Shown one piece after another: positions 42,975 to 51,575 of a stretch of DNA of 64,000 nucleotides (the first letter of the stretch is position 1; each line of letters starts with the position of its first letter). Location: assembly GCF_013085465.1 (NCBI RefSeq), contig NZ_CP049838.1, forward strand, positions 9,796,001 through 9,860,000. The letters are read 5' to 3'. The position numbers and the translations under genes were made by a program. The notes below the pieces were generated by a model. That model saw only the letters and a program-made list of their open reading frames with translations. It searched no databases and was not told the origin of the DNA. This DNA comes from Streptomyces asoensis. Its GTDB lineage: Bacteria; Actinomycetota; Actinomycetes; Streptomycetales; Streptomycetaceae.

Positions 42975-44023
42975 GCCAGACCCCCACGGAGGCGAACCCG
43001 GAACCCGCGCTGACCGACTTCCTCACTGCGCACCAGCTCGCCCGAGCCGGCGAAGCGGCACGCTGGACGCCACTGACCGGCGGCGTCTCGTCCGACCTGT
43101 GGCGAGTGGACCTGCCGGGCCGCTCCCTCTGCGTCAAACGTGCCCTGGCCAAGCTGAAGGTCGCCGCCGACTGGCAGGCGCCGGTGTCGCGCAACGCCTA
43201 CGAATGGGCGTGGATGCGCTTCGCGTCCCGGCACCGCCCGGACAGCGTGCCCGAACTGCTGGCGCACGACCCCGGTGCCGGCCTCTTCGCAATGGCGTTC
43301 CTGCCCCCCGAGCGGTACCCGATGTGGAAGGCACAACTGCTGCGCGGCGAGGTGCGGGTGGCGACCGCCGCGGCCGTCGGAGAACTGCTCGGCCGTCTCC
43401 ACGCGGCGAGCGCGGGAGAAGCGGCCCTCGCCGCGGAGTTCGCCACCGACGACAACTTCCACGCCCTGCGCATCGAGCCCTACCTGCTCGCGACCGCTGC
43501 CGCGCACCCCGACCTGCGCGACATCCTCGACGCCCTCGCCGACCGTACGGCGGACACACACCTCGCTCTGGTGCACGGCGACGTCAGCCCCAAGAACATC
43601 CTCGTCGGCCCGTCCGGGCCCGTACTGCTGGACGCCGAGTGCGCCTGGTACGGAGACCCGGCCTTCGACCTGTCCTTCTGCGTCAACCATCTGCTGCTCA
43701 AGAGCCTGGTGGTGCCGGAGCGCCGGGAGGATCTCCTTCGCTCGGCCCGGGTGCTGGCCGAGGAATACGGCCGGTGCGTCGACTGGGAGCCCCGGCCGGC
43801 CCTGGAGTCACGGGCCGCGTCACTGTTGCCGGCGCTCCTGCTCGCGCGCGTGGACGGCAAGTCCCCGGTCGAGTACCTCACGGACGAACGGCACCGACTG
43901 TTCCTACGCACCGTGGCATCGGCCCTGCTCCGCGCGCCCGCCGCCACGGTGGCAGACGTCCTGGACGCCTGGGCGACGGCACTCGGGGCCCCGACCGGGG
44001 CCGGCCGCGGCCGACCCGACTGA
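42971..44023 (+). CDS. APH/ChoK-fold small-molecule kinase
   Basis: A 350-residue protein of the aminoglycoside phosphotransferase fold. It has LTGGVSSDLWRVDLPG (nucleotide loop), the lysine in SLCVKRALAKLK, the catalytic Brenner motif LVHGDVSPKNILV and the metal aspartate in LLDAECAWYGDPAFDL. Related members are methylthioribose kinases and hydroxy-lysine kinases, so antibiotic resistance is only one possibility. The four-base overlap with a dehydrogenase and operator control indicate a metabolic kinase that phosphorylates the hydroxyacid or its precursor. Confidence 0.88.
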   Translation: MSQTPTEANPEPALTDFLTAHQLARAGEAARWTPLTGGVSSDLWRVDLPGRSLCVKRALAKLKVAADWQAPVSRNAYEWAWMRFASRHRPDSVPELLAHDPGAGLFAMAFLPPERYPMWKAQLLRGEVRVATAAAVGELLGRLHAASAGEAALAAEFATDDNFHALRIEPYLLATAAAHPDLRDILDALADRTADTHLALVHGDVSPKNILVGPSGPVLLDAECAWYGDPAFDLSFCVNHLLLKSLVVPERREDLLRSARVLAEEYGRCVDWEPRPALESRAASLLPALLLARVDGKSPVEYLTDERHRLFLRTVASALLRAPAATVADVLDAWATALGAPTGAGRGRPD

Positions 44024-44089
44024 CCTACCGACCCGACCGACGCCCCACCGACCGACTGGTTGGACGGAACGACCGAGGAGAGACGAATC

Positions 44090-44620
44090 ATGCGCAGAGT
44101 CGTCACGGGCCATGACGAGAGCGGCCGGTCGGTCATCGTAAGCGACGGCCCCGTCCCACGCAGCCGGGAGTTCACCAGCCTGCCGGGCTGGGTGTCCCGA
44201 CTGCCCTGGGCCACCGAACCCGGCGAGCCCATCAGTCGGAGCGGAGAGGACCCGACGCCGAAGGTCACCAGCCTGCTCCCGGCACCCGGCGGCACACGGT
44301 TCGTGGTCCTGACCTTCCCGCCGGACAGCGCGATGGCCGACCCGGCGTTCGACCCCGTCGCCTTCGACCGCGAGCAGCGGGCCGATTCACCGGGCATCGC
44401 GGACCTCATGGAACCCGACGGCATGCACACGACGCCGACGGTGGACTACGGCATCGTGCTCCAGGGCGAGATCGTCCTCGAACTCGACGACGGCCGCTGT
44501 ACACAGCTCTCGGCAGGAGACCTCGTGATCCAGAACGGCACCCGGCACGGCTGGCGCAACCGCAGCGACCAGCCCGTCACGATGGCCTTTGTCCTGGTCG
44601 GCACGGAAAGTGACGGCTGA
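44090..44620 (+). CDS. Cupin-fold protein
   Basis: A 176-residue single-domain cupin: TTPTVDYGIVLQGEIVLELDDG (motif 1, with glutamate where metal-binding members often carry histidines) and GTRHGWRNRSDQPVT (motif 2, one histidine). The metal site looks incomplete. Such cupins act as isomerases, oxygenases or sensors in aromatic catabolism. GAGGAGAG precedes ATG 44090, and it ends the kinase operon. Confidence 0.82.
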   Translation: MRRVVTGHDESGRSVIVSDGPVPRSREFTSLPGWVSRLPWATEPGEPISRSGEDPTPKVTSLLPAPGGTRFVVLTFPPDSAMADPAFDPVAFDREQRADSPGIADLMEPDGMHTTPTVDYGIVLQGEIVLELDDGRCTQLSAGDLVIQNGTRHGWRNRSDQPVTMAFVLVGTESDG

Positions 44621-44799
44621 AACGCTGCTGGGCCGCCATCGAAATGCTGGTGTCGCCCGCCTCATGGGCCATGTCTTCCGGGTGAAGCGTGAGGACCGAG
44701 AGCTCCCGGGGCGCTGGAACCCGAGAAGCTGACGCAGGTCCTCACCTCATGGCTGCCTTGAACGAAGACGTCGTGCCTCTGATCCGTCGGCCGGTCAGC

Positions 44800-45189
44800 T
44801 CAGGTCGTCCGGCGCGGAGCAGGCGTGTAGTCCCCGATGGGCTGCCCGCAGTAGTCCAGATTCCGGTGGTTGCCAGCCCCCAGGTGTTCCAGAACGGCTG
44901 TCTGCATCGGGGTGGTGGGGGTGAGGCGGAGGGCTGTCCGACGGTCCGCAGGCGATTGGCCGAAGACGTGTTCCAGGGCGTCCCGATCGCTGGGTGTGAG
45001 GCCCGCCTTGTCTGCCGGGCCGCCTTGTCTGCCGGGCCTGGGCCGTTGTGGTTGATCTGTTATCAGTGCAAGCACGACCAGGACGCGCTCCAGCCGGCGG
45101 ATGCGTGGCCGGAGATCGGCAGGATCTGCGTGGCGAAGATACTCGGCGTAGAGGCCGTGGCGCCGCTGACCGCGCGGCGCCGGCGTCAC
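44800..45189 (-). CDS. Hypothetical reading frame, possibly degenerate
   Basis: A 129-codon frame from GTG 45189. The start overlaps the end of an upstream open frame as GTGA. The peptide (YLRHADPADLRPRIRRLERV, then LTPSDRDALEHVF) looks protein-like but matches no family I know. An exact 17-bp tandem duplication at 45004-45037 lies inside; because 17 is not a multiple of three it must have shifted the frame of any gene here, so this may be a relic. Confidence 0.3.
   Translation of the reverse strand: MTPAPRGQRRHGLYAEYLRHADPADLRPRIRRLERVLVVLALITDQPQRPRPGRQGGPADKAGLTPSDRDALEHVFGQSPADRRTALRLTPTTPMQTAVLEHLGAGNHRNLDYCGQPIGDYTPAPRRTT
45004..45037. repeat. Exact 17-bp tandem duplication
   Basis: CGCCTTGTCTGCCGGGC occurs twice in direct succession (45004-45020 and 45021-45037) with no mismatch. 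A duplication of this length is typical of replication slippage. Confidence 0.9.
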
Positions 45190-45331
45190 GGTCGTTCGCG
45201 CATCCTGGGAACGTCGTGCGGCTGGCCAAGCCGAAACCGCGCACCAGTCGGTACATCAGGCGCCCCAGCGAAATCCTGGTCGGCCTCCGCCTTCTTTCGT
45301 GCACGAAGGGTACCTGCCACACTTTTTGTGC

Positions 45332-45374
45332 AGTGCTGATGCCGTGTACGTATCCCCGTGACGGCATCAGCACT
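45332..45374. terminator. Hairpin in gene-free DNA
   Basis: AGTGCTGATGCCGT (45332-45345) pairs with ACGGCATCAGCACT (45361-45374) across a 15-base loop. It sits in 45190-45574, a stretch without any gene I can support. It may end transcription of a lost gene. Confidence 0.55.
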
Positions 45375-45574
45375 CGCCTCGCGATACAGGGGAGTGCCTT
45401 GCCGGTCACCAGTCCCGTCTGGATCGGATAGCCACCTCTGACAACGTCCCCTGGCATTGCAGCGACACTGCTGGCGAATCTGGTCGGCGGCCAGCATTTG
45501 GGTGCCCCGCAGCTGAGGGATCGGGACCGGCCCCTGCTCAATAACTGGCAGGGCCGAGGCGGGGAGCGCGTTGG

Positions 45575-45802
45575 TCAGGCGGGGAGGAGGGAGTCGTCCT
45601 CGGTGCGGACTCCGGGCAGTTGGTGGCGTGCGGCGATGAGGGCGGCGTCGATGTCGCGGGTACCGGTCGATACACACCGGGGGTAGGCGACGTCGTCCAT
45701 CCGCCGGTGGGCCTCCTCGCTGCCGTTCTCGGCGTGCAGGACGCGCAGGGTCTCGTACTGCTCGATGAGGTTCCTCAGTACGGCCGGGTGCGCCATGAGC
45801 AT
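45575..45802 (-). CDS. DUF5133 protein
   Basis: A 75-residue protein that matches the streptomycete DUF5133 family end to end: MLMAHPAVLRNLIEQYETLR, then MDDVAYPRCVSTGTRDIDAALIAARHQLPG. GGGAGG precedes the ATG. Its function is unknown. It is often encoded near ANTAR and anti-sigma factor genes, as here. Confidence 0.88.
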   Translation of the reverse strand: MLMAHPAVLRNLIEQYETLRVLHAENGSEEAHRRMDDVAYPRCVSTGTRDIDAALIAARHQLPGVRTEDDSLLPA

Positions 45803-45991
45803 CGGGAGCCTCCCAGGTCGCCACTTTTCGCATGGGTCATACACGCACCCGTCTGCCCCAGGTCCTGGCGGCCATTCCCCCGTCTTCGGCGGGCAGCCGG
45901 GACCACGTCCGGGGCGGTTGTTGGCGGTACGGAGCGGGAGTGGGAGCGGTCGTGCGGGCGACTCGGTGGGTGAGGGGTTGGGGCGACAGCC

Positions 45992-46025
45992 GGGCTCTTC
46001 GTCGACGACGTACGGGGAAGAGCCC
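45992..46025. repeat. Inverted repeat in the ANTAR/DUF5133 promoter region
   Basis: GGGCTCTTC (45992-46000) and GAAGAGCCC (46017-46025) flank a 16-base loop, between the divergent DUF5133 and ANTAR genes. It may be an operator or a hairpin. Nothing else is visible in 45803-46128. Confidence 0.5.
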
Positions 46026-46128
46026 GCCCACCCTTCATGTGATCTTCTTACCAGCGTCGGGCGTGTCTTGCCGTTGCGGTCCGGGGCAGGCGTACGGGAA
46101 ATGTCCGCCCCCGTATGGAGTTCCGGCC

Positions 46129-46485
46129 ATGACGACCTCGTCCCGTGTACCGCGGCACCTGCCCGACGACGGCACGCGCAACGCCGCGGTGGCCGGCTGT
46201 CTGGAGCAGGAGAATGCGCAGCTGCGGCACGCGGTTTTTTCCCACGCGACGGTCGACCAGGCCCTCGGTGTCCTCATAGCGGTCCACCGGATTGCGCCGG
46301 CCATCGGGTTCGAGGTGCTGCGTGAGGTGTCCCAGCACACCAACATCAAGCTGCACACGGTCGCCGAGATGGTGATCGGCTGGGCGCTGGGGCAGCAGCC
46401 GCTGCCGGAGCTGGTGGGCCATGAGCTGGGTGAGGCCGTGCAGCGCCGCTCGCGGCACGACGATGCCCCGGACCCGCCTCAGTAG
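46129..46485 (+). CDS. ANTAR-domain protein
   Basis: A 118-residue protein with a short N-terminal coiled coil (CLEQENAQLRHAV) and a complete ANTAR domain: ATVDQALGVLIAVHRIAP and GFEVLREVSQHTNIKLHTVA. ANTAR domains bind paired RNA hairpins and prevent termination, and here an N-terminal sensor is lacking, so it may act as an RNA-binding regulator partnered with other proteins. A truncated copy lies at 17561-17878. GGAG precedes ATG 46129. The convergent STAS gene stops six bases away. Confidence 0.87.
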   Translation: MTTSSRVPRHLPDDGTRNAAVAGCLEQENAQLRHAVFSHATVDQALGVLIAVHRIAPAIGFEVLREVSQHTNIKLHTVAEMVIGWALGQQPLPELVGHELGEAVQRRSRHDDAPDPPQ

Positions 46486-46490
46486 GACCC

Positions 46491-46859
46491 TCAGGGGTTG
46501 AGGGCCTGCTCGAGGGTGGTGTGGCAGGTGATGACGGCGTCGATGCCGACCAGCTGGAGGACATGGAGGACGGGTTTCTGTGCGGCGGCGATGCGCAGCC
46601 ATCCCTCAGTGCTGCTGACGGCTTGGTGGGCGGTGACGAAGACGTTGATGCCGCTGGAGTCCATGAAGGTCACGCCGCTGAGGTCCACCACGATCCGCGA
46701 CGCCTGTGCCACGCCGTCCTCTGGGAGCAGGGCGTTGCTGAAGGCGTTTTTGACGTCGTGGTCGATCTCGCCCTGCACGGTGACGACGCGCACGCCGTCG
46801 ACCGTGCGGTGTGCGACGGAGAACCGGTCGGGCCGGTCCGCTTGCTCGATGCCGCTCAC
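46491..46859 (-). CDS. STAS-domain anti-sigma-factor antagonist
   Basis: A 122-residue protein of the RsbV/SpoIIAA type: VVTVQGEIDHDVKNAF, then the phosphorylation loop VDLSGVTFMDSSGINVF with the target serine, and HVLQLVGIDAVI. In the unphosphorylated state it would bind an HATPase anti-sigma factor and release a sigma factor. GTG 46859 follows GAGGAGACG. The HATPase gene at 47018 begins 158 bases away, divergently, so the two are a natural partner pair. Confidence 0.88.
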   Translation of the reverse strand: MSGIEQADRPDRFSVAHRTVDGVRVVTVQGEIDHDVKNAFSNALLPEDGVAQASRIVVDLSGVTFMDSSGINVFVTAHQAVSSTEGWLRIAAAQKPVLHVLQLVGIDAVITCHTTLEQALNP

Positions 46860-47017
46860 CGTCTCCTCGAATGCGCTTGGGCCTGCCCCGGGACGGGGCG
46901 TGCACGGACGATTCTGCCCCACCTCCAACACCCCATGCCCCCGGATGGCCACGACGAATAACATGGCTCAGACATGTAGGACGGGATCGGGGGTAGTGGC
47001 GCGCTCGTGAAGAGTGA

Positions 47018-47506
47018 ATGAGGGCGCGCCCAGAGGCATCCCATAACGGCGGCTACGGCTGTCCGGCGCCGGATGAGTACCTGATCCGCGCCGGCTACGC
47101 CCTCGGTGGTGGCGACGGCTGCATCGCCGACGCCCGCCGGCACGCCCTTGCCTTCCTCGACCAGGCCGCAGCCGACTATCCCCTGTCGGTGCCCGCCCCC
47201 ACGAGGGACCTGACCCAGCTGGTGGTCAGCGAGCTGGTCACCAACGCCTGCAAATACGCCCCCGGCCCGGTCCTGGTGGAACTGCGCATCAACACCTACG
47301 CCGTGGACGTCGTCGTGTGGGACAGCGACCCCACCGTTCCCGCGGCCCGGGCCGCCGACCCCGGCCGGATCGGCCAGCACGGCCTGGAGATCGTCAAAGC
47401 TGTCGCGAAGGACCTCGTCGTCGAGCAGCAGCCGGTCGGCAAACGCATCACCGCCCGCATCCCCCTGCTCGGCCCGTCGGCAGCGAGCCCGGGGCCCTCC
47501 GTCTGA
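47018..47506 (+). CDS. HATPase-domain anti-sigma factor/serine kinase (RsbW-like)
   Basis: A 162-residue GHKL ATPase: N-box ELVTNACKYAPG, G1 box VVWDSDPTVP and G2 box GRIGQHGLEIV, with PAPTRDLTQLVVS before it. Proteins of this size bind a sigma factor and phosphorylate a STAS antagonist. ATG 47018 follows GAAGAG. It is 69 bases before the Ser/Thr kinase gene and divergent from the STAS gene, so a local partner-switch is likely. Confidence 0.88.
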   Translation: MRARPEASHNGGYGCPAPDEYLIRAGYALGGGDGCIADARRHALAFLDQAAADYPLSVPAPTRDLTQLVVSELVTNACKYAPGPVLVELRINTYAVDVVVWDSDPTVPAARAADPGRIGQHGLEIVKAVAKDLVVEQQPVGKRITARIPLLGPSAASPGPSV

Positions 47507-47575
47507 CGGGCGGAGGCAGGGTGGCCGGGGTGATCCGCCCCGGCCGGCCTGAGGCGGTGCCGCAGGGGAGGTGCC

Positions 47576-49093
47576 ATGGGTAGTCCGGTGCCGTGCGGGT
47601 ACCCGCGGCCGGAAGCCCGCCGCCGGCGGCGGGCGCACGCCGGAAGCGTCCGTCAGAAAAGTGGGAGAAAAACATTGGGGTTCCGCGAGTCGGGTTTCGC
47701 ACTGGCTTCTCGGTGCTCCGCCCGGATACTGGCCGGCCGGTACCGCCTGGACGCGCTCATCGGTTCGGGTGGTGCCGCGGACGTCCATCGTGGCTTTGAC
47801 TTGAGACTGCGTCGGCCGGTGGCCGTCAAACTCTTCCGGCCCGACACCGGGTTCGACACAGAGGAAGCCTTCCTGAGCGAGGCCATGATTCTGGCCCGGT
47901 TGCAGCATCCCGGACTGGTGACCGCCTATGACGCGGGACGGCACGACGGTGACGCATATCTGGTCATGCAACTGATCGAAGGCCACACCCTCAAGGCGCG
48001 TATCGCCGAGGGCCCTCTGTCTCCCGGCGCCACCGCCAGGGTCGGCGCCGGTCTCGCCGATGCCCTGGCCCACGCGCACGAGGCGGGAATCGTCCACCGC
48101 GACGTCAAGCCGTCCAATGTCATCCTGGACGCATCCGGTCATGCCCATCTCACCGACTTCGGTATATCCCGGCTGCTCGACACCACCACATGCACCGCCA
48201 CCGGCACCCTCATCGGCACGGCGGCCTATCTCTCGCCCGAACAGGTCCTGGGCCGGCCCGTCGGCCGGCCGGCCGACGTCTACGCCCTGGGGCTGGTACT
48301 CCTCGAATGCCTCACCGGCAGGCTCGAATACGACGGCGGTCCCCTGGAAGCGGCGATAGCGCGGCTTCACCGCGCCCCCCGCCTCCCGGACTTCCTCCCC
48401 ACGGAACTCGCCGCCCTGCTGCGGGACATGACCGCCCTGGACGAGCAGACACGCCCCACGGCACCCCACTGCGCCCGGACACTGACCGCCCTGTCCACCC
48501 TGTCCACCGGCACGGACCGCACAGACCTCACGCCCCGCCTGCCCGCAGCCCGTGTCACGAGCATCGCTGCGGGCCGGCAGCCTGCCGATGGCACCACCGG
48601 TACCCGCAGGAAGCCGCTGCCCGCCCCGGAGCAGCCCCTAGCCGAAGCGGCCCCCCGAGCCGCTTCGGCACCTGCTCGCACCCGGAGCCGCTTCCTGATG
48701 GCCGGGGCAACTGCCGCACTAGCCGCCGCCATAGCCGCCACCCTCGCCGTAGCTGACGGTTCCTCGCAGCACGGCGCTGACAGCAAGGCTGCCCGCCCCG
48801 CCGACGGTCCGGCCGCGACCTCCCCTTCCCCCGGCACCCCAGAAGACGGCAACGGCACCCCCGTCACACCGGCGCCACAGCCGTCCGCCGGCCACACCAG
48901 TTCCGCCCCCGCACACAGCGTCCGCCCGGTACCGGGAAACCTCACCGCGACACCGGGCACCGCCGCCGACACCACCGTGAGCCCCGGGACCAAGGCCGTG
49001 AGCGGACCGCCCGGTCAAGCAAAGAAGGAGGCGACCACAGGTCAGGACAACGCACAGAGCGCAAAAAAGGCGACGAAGAACAAGAAGCGGTAA
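47576..49093 (+). CDS. PknB-like Ser/Thr protein kinase, membrane-anchored
   Basis: A 505-residue kinase. The catalytic domain spans about residues 57-310: glycine loop IGSGGAADVHRG, the lysine in AVKLFRP, IVHRDVKPSNVIL, TDFGISRLL and the activation/APE-like segment GTAAYLSPEQVLG. A single membrane helix lies near residue 370, followed by a long Pro/Thr/Ser-rich extracellular tail ending in a lysine-rich run, with no PASTA repeats. GGGGAGG precedes ATG 47576. The 50-residue N-terminal extension is basic and poorly conserved, so a later start is possible. Confidence 0.9.
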   Translation: MGSPVPCGYPRPEARRRRRAHAGSVRQKSGRKTLGFRESGFALASRCSARILAGRYRLDALIGSGGAADVHRGFDLRLRRPVAVKLFRPDTGFDTEEAFLSEAMILARLQHPGLVTAYDAGRHDGDAYLVMQLIEGHTLKARIAEGPLSPGATARVGAGLADALAHAHEAGIVHRDVKPSNVILDASGHAHLTDFGISRLLDTTTCTATGTLIGTAAYLSPEQVLGRPVGRPADVYALGLVLLECLTGRLEYDGGPLEAAIARLHRAPRLPDFLPTELAALLRDMTALDEQTRPTAPHCARTLTALSTLSTGTDRTDLTPRLPAARVTSIAAGRQPADGTTGTRRKPLPAPEQPLAEAAPRAASAPARTRSRFLMAGATAALAAAIAATLAVADGSSQHGADSKAARPADGPAATSPSPGTPEDGNGTPVTPAPQPSAGHTSSAPAHSVRPVPGNLTATPGTAADTTVSPGTKAVSGPPGQAKKEATTGQDNAQSAKKATKNKKR

Positions 49094-49612
49094 CTGCCCA
49101 CCGGCGCCCCCCCCGCAGGGATGCTCCCCGGAGGAGCTGTACGCTCCGGCGGCCGGGTATTTGTTTGAGTGCACCGTGTTGGTCGGCTTGAAGTACGGCA
49201 GTACACAGGCCGGAGCCGATCCGGCCGCCCGGTCGTCGCAGCGCGGCGCGCTCTTCTGCACCGATGTACCTCTTGTGGTGTACGCCATACAGCTTTGACC
49301 TGCGCCTGAGTGCTGGTCATGCGCCCACTGGACGGCGGGCTCAGTGTCCAGTCGTGCAGACGCGACTCCATCCGCTGTTGACACTTGCCGATGAACCGGT
49401 GGTGATCGCGCCTACGGATCGTGACCCGTGCCCACACTTGTACCTGCTGCGGGCCGGCTATGCCCCACCTGCTCGCCCCCAGAGACGCCTGCCGCTGAAA
49501 CGTCGCCGCCCGGCAGAGCGGGGCCGTTCGGGTGACGGGGTTCGTGTCCAGGACGCGTGGCTGCTCACTCGCCGCCGGGGGGATGATCCATGCGGCCCTG
49601 GGAGGAAGGGGG
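49094..49612. other. Intergenic stretch, no gene seen
   Basis: About 520 bases between convergent kinase and SDR genes. No family signature on either strand. TTGACA at about 49378 has no good -10 partner. AT content is locally slightly higher near 49150-49320. Confidence 0.4.
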
Positions 49613-50374
49613 TCAGCCTTCGCGGCTGGGGAGCATGGCCAGGGCCTGGGAACGCTGTGCGACGAGGTCGTCATAGGTGCCGTCGCGCTCGGCCCAGCGG
49701 TGCATGAGGACCCCCTTCACCAGGATTTCGCGGGGGGTGGGGTCCTCTGAAAGCAGTTGCATGACCTCGGTGGCGAAGTCGTCGAGCGGCAGCGCGTGCG
49801 GGTTGACCTTTTCCTGGCCTGCTGTGGCGACGGCCGGCGGGACGAGTTCGACGACGCTGACGCCGGTGTCGTCGAGTTGCGCGCGCAGTGCCTCGGAGTA
49901 GGCGTGCACCGCGGCCTTCGAGGCGGCATAGGTGGGCATGGGCGGGAAAGGCAGGAAGGCGATGCCGGAGGTGACGGTGATGAAGGTGCCGGCGCCCCGC
50001 CGGACCAGGTGCGGGGTGAAGGCGTCGATCACCCGGATGGTGCCCACCAGGTTGGTGTCGATCGTCTTCTCTGCCGCCTCGAAGTGCGCGGGGTCGCGCA
50101 GGTCCTCCAGGAGCATGACGCCCGGCATCGTCACCACGGTGTCCAGCTCGGGGTACCGGGCGAGCACAGTGTCACGGGCAGATGTGACGGAGGCACTGTC
50201 GGTGACATCGATGCTGATCGTGCCGAAGCCCTCTTCGGCGAGTTCCGATAGTGCCTCCGGGCTGCGGCCGCCAACGGCCACGGTGCTGCCCGCTGCGGCG
50301 AACCGGCGGGCCAGCTCTCGCCCGATACCGGAGGTCCCGCCGACGATGAGAACGGTGCGGTTGGAGAGATCCAC
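49613..50374 (-). CDS. Short-chain dehydrogenase/reductase (SDR) divergent from MmyB-like gene
   Basis: A 253-residue SDR: VGGTSGIGRELARRF, then VVTMPGVMLLED where NNAG would be (here TMPG, a notable change of the canonical motif), the catalytic serine in VTSGIAFLPF, and YAASKAAVHAYSE. GTG 50374 follows AAGGAAG. The organisation, with an intact MmyB-type regulator facing it at 50562, mirrors the ancestral layout of the deleted pair at 11219-12259. Confidence 0.87.
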   Translation of the reverse strand: MDLSNRTVLIVGGTSGIGRELARRFAAAGSTVAVGGRSPEALSELAEEGFGTISIDVTDSASVTSARDTVLARYPELDTVVTMPGVMLLEDLRDPAHFEAAEKTIDTNLVGTIRVIDAFTPHLVRRGAGTFITVTSGIAFLPFPPMPTYAASKAAVHAYSEALRAQLDDTGVSVVELVPPAVATAGQEKVNPHALPLDDFATEVMQLLSEDPTPREILVKGVLMHRWAERDGTYDDLVAQRSQALAMLPSREG

Positions 50375-50561
50375 GAGATCTTCCTTCAGTCCAGGACGCC
50401 GACGGCGTTCAGGCCCGCGGCGCATTCAGTGATGTTCTCTGTCCTTTGTGAACAGTGCTACCGCAGTCTTGGCGGCATCCGCGGGGTGCAACAGTGCCCC
50501 CGTCTTCCCTGGTCCTGCCAGGGCCCCCTCTGAGTCCCGCACACCGCATTACGGTGTCGGT

Positions 50562-51434
50562 ATGAAGGATGAGGAATCCGGCAACCGGCTCGGCAGCTAC
50601 CTGCGCGCCCGGCGCGAGCTGATCTCACCGGCACAGGCAGGAATCCCGCCCGGCGGCAACCGCCGCGTGCCCGGCCTGCGCCGTGAGGAAGTCGCCCTGC
50701 TCGCCGGAATCAGCCCCGACTACTACCTGCGACTGGAACGCGGCCGCGACAAGAACCCCTCACCTCAGGTCCTCGAAGCACTCGCGCGTGTCCTGCGCCT
50801 CGACGACGTCGAGCGGACGTATCTGCTCGGCCTCACGGCAGCACGCCCCAGGGCTCCGCGCCGCAAGCGACCCGAGCACGTACCGGCACGGGTGCACCAG
50901 CTCCTCGCCCACCTTCAGATTCCCGCGTTCGTCGAAGGGCGTGCGTTCGATGTCCTGACCTCCAACCCCATGGCCGTCGCGCTCTCCCCGCGCCTGCGGC
51001 CCGGCCAGAACCGGCTTCGTTCCCTCTTCCTCGATCCCGAGGAACAAGCCTTTCACCAGGACTGGGCCAAAGCCGCCGCCAGCTTCATCGCCGCTCTTCG
51101 CACCACCATCGGGGACGACATCGACAACCCCCGGTTTGTGGAACTCGTCGGAGAGCTCGCACTGTCCAGTCAGCGGTTCCGCACCCTGTGGGCCCGACAC
51201 GATGTCCGCAACCTCGACGGAGGCACCACCACCGTCCACCACCCCATCGTCGGTGATCTGCGGCTCCACCGCGACAAACTCCCCATTGACGACGTCATCC
51301 TCGTTGTCTACTACCCCGACAAGGACAGCGACAGCGACGAGAAGCTGCAACTCCTTGCCGCACTCGCACAGACCGAACCCGCCGACACAGCACACAGCAG
51401 TCCGGCAGACGCCCCGCACCCGAAAACACCCTGA
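50562..51434 (+). CDS. MmyB-like helix-turn-helix regulator
   Basis: A 290-residue regulator with N-terminal XRE helix-turn-helix (RRVPGLRREEVALLAGISPDYYLRLERG) and the MmyB-type ligand domain, whose end contains HHPIVGDLRLHRDKLPIDD. It faces the SDR at 49613-50374 across about 190 bases and is likely to control it. The start has no clear ribosome site, so a leaderless message is possible. The sequence also matches the C-terminal remnant at 11846-12259 in layout. Confidence 0.9.
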   Translation: MKDEESGNRLGSYLRARRELISPAQAGIPPGGNRRVPGLRREEVALLAGISPDYYLRLERGRDKNPSPQVLEALARVLRLDDVERTYLLGLTAARPRAPRRKRPEHVPARVHQLLAHLQIPAFVEGRAFDVLTSNPMAVALSPRLRPGQNRLRSLFLDPEEQAFHQDWAKAAASFIAALRTTIGDDIDNPRFVELVGELALSSQRFRTLWARHDVRNLDGGTTTVHHPIVGDLRLHRDKLPIDDVILVVYYPDKDSDSDEKLQLLAALAQTEPADTAHSSPADAPHPKTP

Positions 51435-51575
51435 CGAACACCGGCCTCCCGGCAGTACAGCCAGAACGGCCGGGCCACGATGTCCGCCATCCGCGGACCG
51501 CCTCGGCGCCCGGTCAGTAGTCGTCGGTGGGGGCCGCCTTGCGGGCGGTGGCCTGAAGGCGGTCACCGGCCGCGC

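Noticed and set aside
42971..44023. Aminoglycoside resistance gene
   Set aside because: The fold matches but the operon context with a dehydrogenase and cupin under a LacI-type operator favours a metabolic kinase.
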